Positions 43,725 through 49,047 of a DNA stretch of 49,047 nt are shown here, piece after piece (the first letter of the stretch is position 1; each line of letters begins with the position of its first letter). A model generated the notes under the pieces. It had not been told where the DNA came from. It saw only the letters and a list, made by a program, of their open reading frames with translations, and searched no databases. This DNA is from Gemmatimonadota bacterium (lineage in GTDB: Bacteria; Gemmatimonadota; Gemmatimonadetes; Longimicrobiales; Gaopeijiaceae): positions 1 through 49,047 of the forward strand of contig SHZS01000007.1 in assembly GCA_009692105.1 (NCBI GenBank), read 5' to 3'. Both the position numbers and the translations under genes were made by a program.

Positions 43725-44531
43725 TCAGCCGGCGAGGCCAGCGGTTAGCGCCTCCCGCTCGTCTGGGGTGAGCGCGCGTCCCGTCTTCCGCTCCCACGTT
43801 GCCACGGAGCGGAGAAGCCGGCGGCGCATCCACCACTTCGTCCACCTTTGAGGGCGGGCCTCCAACCGGCAGCGATCGAGGTCGAGGAGATGGAGGCGGA
43901 GGGGCATCGCTTCGAACTCGACCAGCACATTCTTCACGTTCATGTCCCGATGGTGGACCTCTGCGGCGGCGAGGGTGCGGACCAAGCGGCCTGCGGCGTG
44001 GAGCGCGGCGACGCGGACCTCAGGAGCCGCTCTGTCGCCGCTCCCGAAGAGGAGCTCACCCAGGTCCCGGGACCCTTCGATGCGCTCGGTCACGAGGTCG
44101 CCTCGGTACACGGCTCCAGAAGGGTAGACCGCGGCGGCGAGCACCCGCGGGGTGGCGATCCCCAGCCCCCGCAACGACTCGCTCGCAGTGGTCTCGACGA
44201 ACGGCCGGGGACGCCCGACCCGGACGTATCGGTCCCCGAGGACCGTAGCGATGGATCCGCCCCTCATGTAATGCCGGACCACCCAATGCGTGTTACCAGA
44301 TGGCGTGGTGCCAGATGGCGTGGCACCGGACGGGATCACGAAGACCGGAGCGCGTCCATGCAGCACTGCCTCCCCTCCCGCCACTGTCCTCGCATCCCGG
44401 TAGAGCGAGCCGGAGCGATCGAGCGCGCCAACGACCCAACTCCGGGCCTCGGGTCGCACCCATGCCAGGGCACCCCGGGACTCGACTGCCTCGAAGCCCT
44501 CGGGGGGCCCGGCGGGGGTGCGCGGCGTCAT
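43725..44531 (-). CDS. Kdo/LPS-kinase-like protein
   Basis: 268 residues. Kinase fold of the Kdo/WaaP/InaA group: WVVRHYMRGG, VGRPRPFVE, LVTERIEGSRDL, catalytic-loop HHRDMNVKNVLVE and LHLLDLDRCR with the metal-binding Asp. It likely phosphorylates lipopolysaccharide core sugar. Contains PSGATPSGTTPSGNT from a 15-bp tandem repeat before the kinase core. Divergent from the PorX-like operon, and close to the LpxL-like gene, which supports an envelope role. Confidence 0.8.
   Translation of the reverse strand: MTPRTPAGPPEGFEAVESRGALAWVRPEARSWVVGALDRSGSLYRDARTVAGGEAVLHGRAPVFVIPSGATPSGTTPSGNTHWVVRHYMRGGSIATVLGDRYVRVGRPRPFVETTASESLRGLGIATPRVLAAAVYPSGAVYRGDLVTERIEGSRDLGELLFGSGDRAAPEVRVAALHAAGRLVRTLAAAEVHHRDMNVKNVLVEFEAMPLRLHLLDLDRCRLEARPQRWTKWWMRRRLLRSVATWERKTGRALTPDEREALTAGLAG
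44296..44340. repeat. Three 15-bp tandem units
   Basis: CCAGATGGCGTGGTG, CCAGATGGCGTGGCA and a diverged third unit (44326-44340). In frame, they encode the repeated residues PSG-x-T in the kinase-like gene, so copy number can change without a frameshift. Confidence 0.85.
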
Positions 44532-44635
44532 CCGGGCGTCTGTTCCGAGCCCACGAGGAGGAGGCGGTGCGCCGCCTCCGTGCGGGGCGCCTTTCGCCTT
44601 GGCTCACTCGACCGATCCGGGGTACCTTTCGCCGT

Positions 44636-46210
44636 ATGACCATTGCTCGTACGGCGAAGCGCATCCTGTGGGTGGACGACGAGATCGAGCTGCTTCGTCC
44701 CCACTGCCTCTTTCTCCAACATAGGGGATACCACGTCGATGCAATCTCCAACGGAGACGATGCCCTGACGTTGCTCCGGAAGGAACCTTACGACCTGGTT
44801 CTCCTCGACGAGCAAATGCCGGGGCGTCGGGGACTCGAGGTGCTCGAGGTGCTCCGTCGGGAGGATCCACATGCGCGAGTCGTGATGGTGACCAAGTCGG
44901 AAGACGATCGCACGATGACGGAGGCGATCGAGCGGCGCGTGGATGACTACCTGGTGAAGCCGACGAGCCCGAGGCAGGTGCTTTCCGTGGTCACGCGGAT
45001 CCTTGAAGGCCACTCCATTCGACAGCAGCAGGCTGCCCAGGACTTCGCCGGCCGGTTCTCGCGCCTGAGCGCGCTCCACGAAACCGCTAGGACCGCCACG
45101 GAGTTCGCGGCGCTCTTCAGCGAGCTCACCGACTGGCACATCCACCTCGCGGCCGCGGGCGAGCGGGGGCTCCTGGATTCCGTCAGCTCCCAGATGGATG
45201 ATCTCCGAAAGGACTTCGGGCACTGGATCAAGGCAATCTATCCGCGTTGGATGCGTGGGGAAGAAGAGCCGCCCCTGTTTTCCACCGACCTGGTTGAGCG
45301 CTATCTGCTCCTCCTTCTCGGCGAGGACCCCGTCCTCCTCGTGGTCTTGGATTGCATGCGTCTCGATCAATGGCGTGTCCTGCCACCACTCCTGAACCCG
45401 CTCTTCGAGATCACGGAAGGCCTGCACTACTCGATCCTTCCGACGGCGACGCCCTACTCGCGAAACGCGATCTTCTCCGGGTGGTTCCCCGACCGAATCT
45501 CCCATGACTACCCGGACTGGTGGGGTGCAAGAGATGAAGAGGGGGGGATGAACGACTTCGAGGACCGGCTGCTCGCCGGTCAGCTCGAGCGCCTTACGGG
45601 GAGGAAAGTTCCGGTACACTATGAGAAGGTGTTCTCGGACCGGGAAGGAGAGCGCCTGCGTACGCGGGTCAACTCCGCGCTCAATACGAAGGGGTCGGTA
45701 GTCGCTCTCGTCTTCAACTTCATGGACCTTCTGATCCATACCCGGGGCGAATCTCCGGTCTTTCTCGAGATGGCTAGAGACGAGATTGCGCTCCGCGACC
45801 TAACCCGATCTTGGATGGAGAGGTCGTCGCTCTTCCAGCTCTTCGGCGAGATAGCGGGGCAGGGGTATCGGGTGGTGGTGACCACGGACCACGGCTCGAT
45901 CCAGTGCAACCGGCCTACGACCATCCACGCCCGGAAGGATGCGACCTCCAACCTGCGGTACAAGTTCGGACAGAATCTCCAGCCCGAAGAACCGAGCTCG
46001 GCTCTCGTGACGGCCGATCCCGCCGATCTCCGCTTTCCCACGGGAAGGATGGGCACGAAATACGTCCGGGCGCTCGAGGACTTCTTCCTCGTCTATCCCA
46101 CGAAGCTGCGGGAATACCAGAGTCGATATCGGGGCTCCTTCCTCCACGGCGGGATCTCGCCGGAGGAGATGATCGTGCCCGTGGCCACGCTCACACCGCG
46201 CTCGCGTTGA
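44636..46210 (+). CDS. porX: PorX-like response regulator with PglZ phosphatase domain
   Basis: 524 residues from the ATG at 44636; the longer frame upstream is unsupported. Receiver domain 1-125 (WVDDEIELL, phosphoacceptor Asp58 in LLDEQMPG, K108 in LVKPTS), a helical linker, then a PglZ/alkaline-phosphatase-type domain with LLVVLDCMRLDQW, LPTATPYSRNAIF, DLLIHT and VVTTDHGS carrying probable zinc ligands. Matches PorX of the Bacteroidota type 9 secretion system in length and layout. Its stop overlaps the exporter start (TTGA). Output in this organism is unknown. Confidence 0.9.
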   Translation: MTIARTAKRILWVDDEIELLRPHCLFLQHRGYHVDAISNGDDALTLLRKEPYDLVLLDEQMPGRRGLEVLEVLRREDPHARVVMVTKSEDDRTMTEAIERRVDDYLVKPTSPRQVLSVVTRILEGHSIRQQQAAQDFAGRFSRLSALHETARTATEFAALFSELTDWHIHLAAAGERGLLDSVSSQMDDLRKDFGHWIKAIYPRWMRGEEEPPLFSTDLVERYLLLLLGEDPVLLVVLDCMRLDQWRVLPPLLNPLFEITEGLHYSILPTATPYSRNAIFSGWFPDRISHDYPDWWGARDEEGGMNDFEDRLLAGQLERLTGRKVPVHYEKVFSDREGERLRTRVNSALNTKGSVVALVFNFMDLLIHTRGESPVFLEMARDEIALRDLTRSWMERSSLFQLFGEIAGQGYRVVVTTDHGSIQCNRPTTIHARKDATSNLRYKFGQNLQPEEPSSALVTADPADLRFPTGRMGTKYVRALEDFFLVYPTKLREYQSRYRGSFLHGGISPEEMIVPVATLTPRSR

Positions 46211-48060
46211 CCCTCTACCTCCGCATCCTCGGGTACCTCCGACCGTACCTGGGAGTCTTCCTCCTCTCGGTTCTGGCGACATCCATCTTCGCGGCGCTGG
46301 ACGCGTTTTCCCTGGTGCTGCTTGTCCCGTTCCTCCAAACCCTGTTCGCGGATGGGGGAGCGGGCGCGGGCGCGACCGACGGGGTGGCCGGACCTCTCGA
46401 CGGGCTCATGGACCAGACGCTCGGACGGTTCGTGGACCTGTCGGCCCCCCCGGCGGAGGCGATGCAGGGAATCATCGCCTTCCTCCTCATGGTCTTCCTG
46501 GTGAAGAACCTCTTCGATTACCTCAGCATCTACCTGGTAGCGCTGACCGAGCAGGCGGTGACGCGGGACCTGAGGGACGGGGTGTACGGCCACCTGTTGG
46601 AGCTGGATCTCGTGTTCTTCGGCCGGACTCGAGTCGGCCAGATCGTCTCGCGCCTGACGCACGACGTAGAACAGGTGAGGACGCTGGTCACGATGGAGCT
46701 CGCGCGGATCGTCTCTTCGTTGTTCGGGTTGGCGTGGGTGATCGCGTTCATGCTTCTGATCTCGTGGAAGCTTACTCTCACGGCGCTCGTCGTGCTGCCG
46801 GGCGTGTTCTTGATCTGGGGACCGCTTCTCCGGCGTGTGCGCAAGGGAGACCGCCGGGTTCTTGACCTCGCCGGAGAAGTGAACAGTCACCTCCAGGAGA
46901 CGCTGGCGGGGATCCGGCTCGTGAAGGCCTCGGGAGCCGAGGGGCACGAGCGCGGACGGTTCCACGGCTTGACCCAAGAGTACTTCAAGACCTTCGTCCG
47001 CACCGCGCGGTACCGCGCGCTCTCCTCGCCGATCACCGAGACGCTCGGGGCGTTCGGCACGGTGATCGTCCTCTGGTACGGGACCCGGCTGGTTCTCGCG
47101 GGAGGCGAGTTTTCGGGAGAGGCGTTCATCGGCTTCCTTGCCCTCTCCATGAAACTCTACGCGCCGGTCAAGTATCTCGGGAAGCTTCCGGCGATCATTC
47201 AGCCGGGGATCATCGCGGCCGAGAGGGCCTTTGAGTTCCTGGATGCGCCGGTCGAGATCCGAGATCAACCGGGCGCCGAGCCGTTCGCCGGGATCGAAGG
47301 GGAGATCGTCTATGATCGCGTGAGCTTCGAGTATCGCCCTGGGGAGCGGGTCCTCTCGGACGTCAGCTTTCGGGCACCGGCTGGTTCGGTCACGGCCCTC
47401 GTCGGTCCATCGGGAGCGGGAAAGACGACGCTCGTGGACCTGCTCGGCCGTTTTTACGACGTGACCCAAGGACGGATCCTGGTGGATGGGACCGACCTGC
47501 GCTGCTTCACGATCAGCTCGCTTCGGGAGCGGCTTGGGGTGGTGTCGCAGGAAACCGTCCTCTTCCATGACACCGTGCGAGCCAACATCGCCTATGGAAT
47601 CGCGGGTGTGGGACACGAGTCGGTGGAGAACGCTGCCCGCGCCGCGCATGCCCACGACTTCATCGCGCGTCTCCCGCGCGGATATGACACGTTGGTAGGC
47701 GAACGGGGCACCCAGCTGTCGGGCGGCGAGCGCCAGCGGATCGCGATTGCCCGCGCGATCCTCCGCAACCCTCCGATCCTGATCTTGGACGAGGCCACCT
47801 CGGCACTGGACTCTGAGTCGGAGCGACTCGTCCAGGAGGCGATGGAGCGTCTCTTCGACGGGCGCAGCGTCTTCGTGATCGCGCATCGACTCTCGACGGT
47901 ACAGCGGGCGCACCAGATCCTGGTGATGGAAGGGGGGAGGATTGTGCAATCGGGCACTCACGAGGAGCTCCTCGCCCAGGGGGGGCTCTACGGGCGCCTC
48001 CACAGCCTCCAGTTCCAGACGGATGGGGGCGTCGGCGAGCCGGCCAGCGGCCGAATGTGA
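46207..48060 (+). CDS. msbA: MsbA-like ABC exporter
   Basis: 617 residues from a TTG overlapping the PorX-like stop. Six-span membrane domain followed by one ATPase domain with [52 protein letters not shown] and IAHRLSTV. Half-transporter of the MsbA/lipid A type that works as a dimer. The neighbouring LpxL-like gene supports lipid A-core export; a peptide or drug exporter is less likely. Confidence 0.88.
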   Translation: MTLYLRILGYLRPYLGVFLLSVLATSIFAALDAFSLVLLVPFLQTLFADGGAGAGATDGVAGPLDGLMDQTLGRFVDLSAPPAEAMQGIIAFLLMVFLVKNLFDYLSIYLVALTEQAVTRDLRDGVYGHLLELDLVFFGRTRVGQIVSRLTHDVEQVRTLVTMELARIVSSLFGLAWVIAFMLLISWKLTLTALVVLPGVFLIWGPLLRRVRKGDRRVLDLAGEVNSHLQETLAGIRLVKASGAEGHERGRFHGLTQEYFKTFVRTARYRALSSPITETLGAFGTVIVLWYGTRLVLAGGEFSGEAFIGFLALSMKLYAPVKYLGKLPAIIQPGIIAAERAFEFLDAPVEIRDQPGAEPFAGIEGEIVYDRVSFEYRPGERVLSDVSFRAPAGSVTALVGPSGAGKTTLVDLLGRFYDVTQGRILVDGTDLRCFTISSLRERLGVVSQETVLFHDTVRANIAYGIAGVGHESVENAARAAHAHDFIARLPRGYDTLVGERGTQLSGGERQRIAIARAILRNPPILILDEATSALDSESERLVQEAMERLFDGRSVFVIAHRLSTVQRAHQILVMEGGRIVQSGTHEELLAQGGLYGRLHSLQFQTDGGVGEPASGRM

Positions 48061-49007
48061 AGGCACCCACCCTCGCCCACCGATTCGAGTACGTCCTGTT
48101 TTCGGCGGTGATGGTAGTCGTGCGGCGGCTTCCCGAGAGAGCGGCACTTCAGTTGGGCACGTTCGTGGGCTGGTTCGCCGGATCCGTCCTCCGCACTCGA
48201 CGCTCCGTCGTGCGCGAGAACCTCGAGCGGGCGTTCCCGACCGAGACCGCTCGGTGGCGAGAACGGGTTGCGGCGGCCATGTACCGGCACTTCGGGCGAG
48301 AGGGAGCGGCGCTCCTCCGCATGGGGTCCATCGCGCAGGTCAGTGCACGGATCGAGACGGAGGGGGTCGAGTTCCTTCGCCGCCCGATCGAGCAGGGACA
48401 CGGCGTGGTCGTCCTCGCGGGGCACCTGGGAAACTGGGAAGTAGCCGCAGCCGCGATCGTCGCCAACGGATTCCCGCTGGACGTTGTGGTCAAGCGGCAA
48501 AAGAACCCGCTCTTCGACGCCTATGTGCGAAAGACGCGCGAGACGCTGGGGATGCGTCTGGCGTACAAGGAGGAGGCTCCCCGGCTCATATTCCGTGCGC
48601 TCCGTGACCGCCACGTCGTGGCGCTCGTCGCGGACCAAAACGCCGCCGCGGCCGGGACCTTCGTGGAGTTCTTCGGGACGCCTGCGGCGACGGCCCGTGG
48701 CCCTGCAGTGTTTGCCGCTCGGAGTGGAGCGGATGTGGTGATGCTGTTGAGCCGGAGGCTTCCGGGGGCGGTGTCGCGGTACTCGGTGCGCTTCCTCCCC
48801 ATTCGTTTCGAGCCTTCGGAGGACGCGGTGGAGAATGAGGCGCGGCTTCTCCGTGCGTACCACGCAATGCTGGAGGAGGCGATTCGAGCCGCGCCGGAGC
48901 AGTACTTCTGGCTCCACCGTCGCTGGAAGACGCGTCCCGAGGGGGAGGAACCGCTCACTGTTCCCCAGGTATCACGGAGACCGCGGACTTCTGCGGGGTC
49001 AGCGTGA
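48057..49007 (+). CDS. lpxL: LpxL/HtrB-type acyltransferase
   Basis: 316 residues from a GTG overlapping the exporter stop. A short hydrophobic N-terminus, then RRSVVRENLERAFP, catalytic VVLAGHLGNWEVAA (HX4E), VVKRQKNPLFDAYVRKTRE and a QYFWLHRRWKTRP end are typical of lipid A late acyltransferases. Adds a secondary acyl chain to lipid A at the inner membrane. The coupled PorX-like/MsbA-like/LpxL operon suggests envelope-stress control of lipid A. Confidence 0.92.
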   Translation: MKAPTLAHRFEYVLFSAVMVVVRRLPERAALQLGTFVGWFAGSVLRTRRSVVRENLERAFPTETARWRERVAAAMYRHFGREGAALLRMGSIAQVSARIETEGVEFLRRPIEQGHGVVVLAGHLGNWEVAAAAIVANGFPLDVVVKRQKNPLFDAYVRKTRETLGMRLAYKEEAPRLIFRALRDRHVVALVADQNAAAAGTFVEFFGTPAATARGPAVFAARSGADVVMLLSRRLPGAVSRYSVRFLPIRFEPSEDAVENEARLLRAYHAMLEEAIRAAPEQYFWLHRRWKTRPEGEEPLTVPQVSRRPRTSAGSA

Positions 49008-49047
49008 GAGTGGCGTTCCCGCTCCCCCCGCCCCGGAGGAGGAGTCT
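48955..49047 (-). CDS. C-terminal end of an unknown gene, cut by the window
   Basis: Reading inward from the right edge, the minus strand encodes GNATLTLTPQKSAVSVIPGE and a stop at 48955-48957. The pattern of alternating strand residues suggests a beta-rich C-terminus. It overlaps the end of lpxL by 53 nt. Too short to name. Confidence 0.35.
   Translation of the reverse strand, partial: RLLLRGGGSGNATLTLTPQKSAVSVIPGEQ

Noticed and set aside
44528-45739. Minus-strand open frame opposite the PorX-like gene
   Set aside because: Shadow frame; the plus strand has full receiver and PglZ motifs.
46093-48147. Long minus-strand open frame opposite the MsbA-like gene
   Set aside because: Shadow of a clear ABC exporter; composition is Arg/Glu-rich without structure.
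1-49047. tRNA, rRNA, CRISPR array, transposase or prophage
   Set aside because: Scanned by eye for cloverleaf arms, spaced repeats and DDE/integrase-type proteins; none found. A dedicated search could still find a small RNA.

Overview
The window is GC-rich, gene-dense DNA from a Gram-negative (diderm) bacterium. Outer-membrane biology is shown by lipoproteins, a TonB-like protein, an LpxL-type acyltransferase, an MsbA-type ABC exporter and a Kdo/heptose-kinase-like protein. The mix of families suggests Gemmatimonadota or a near relative: plug-like lipoproteins, a PorX-type response regulator outside Bacteroidota, a deoxyhypusine-synthase-like protein and a COG4111 NAD regulator. That placement is inference from family recognition, not from a marker gene. 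No tRNA, rRNA, CRISPR array, insertion sequence or prophage was seen. Many genes start with GTG or TTG and overlap the previous stop by 4 nt, which implies translational coupling.

Layout. 1-5300: end of a glycine-rich membrane protein, a thioesterase, and a minus-strand cell-envelope operon (a DUF1460-type protein without its Cys, a plug-like lipoprotein, a predicted outer-membrane protein), then a bacilliredoxin and small proteins. 5309-10971: minus-strand operon lgt-ettA-hydrolase-small protein-PduO adenosyltransferase-hydrolase-unknown. 11121-11994: a scar where 5'-truncated pieces of a response regulator and an amidase meet head to head. 12029-15674: zinc ribbon, HU, a catalytically degenerate DEAD-box helicase with an intact RNA-binding domain, and a DsbA-fold protein without CxxC. 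15871-20724: aminotransferase plus O-methyltransferase, tyrosine phosphatase, an active DEAD-box helicase, small proteins. 20775-24911: a cNMP-binding/GGDEF gene split by one amber codon, a DtxR regulator, an unrecognised 496-residue protein, and a frameshifted zinc-ribbon protein with F-x-W repeats. 25144-27013: a deoxyhypusine-synthase homologue, a cupredoxin lipoprotein and a DUF4143 remnant.

27088-33882 is a methionine/one-carbon operon: a SAM-II-like riboswitch with a terminator, metH, a homocysteine methyltransferase-MetF fusion and a further MTHFR-like protein. The PduO adenosyltransferase shows that the organism also handles cobalamin. 34432-38459 holds NAD synthesis: nadB, nadA, a palindromic operator over a candidate -10 box, a terminator and a NadQ-like regulator. 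38525-43697 carries a truncated TonB receptor, typA, dCMP deaminase, ctaB and a TonB-like protein. 43725-49047 is an envelope cluster: a LPS-kinase-like protein diverging from a coupled operon of a PorX-like regulator/phosphatase, an MsbA-like exporter and an LpxL-like acyltransferase.

The most distinctive points are the riboswitch-controlled methionine operon, the NadQ-like circuit, the pseudo-helicase, the PorX-MsbA-LpxL operon, the F-x-W repeat protein, and several gene remnants and point lesions.
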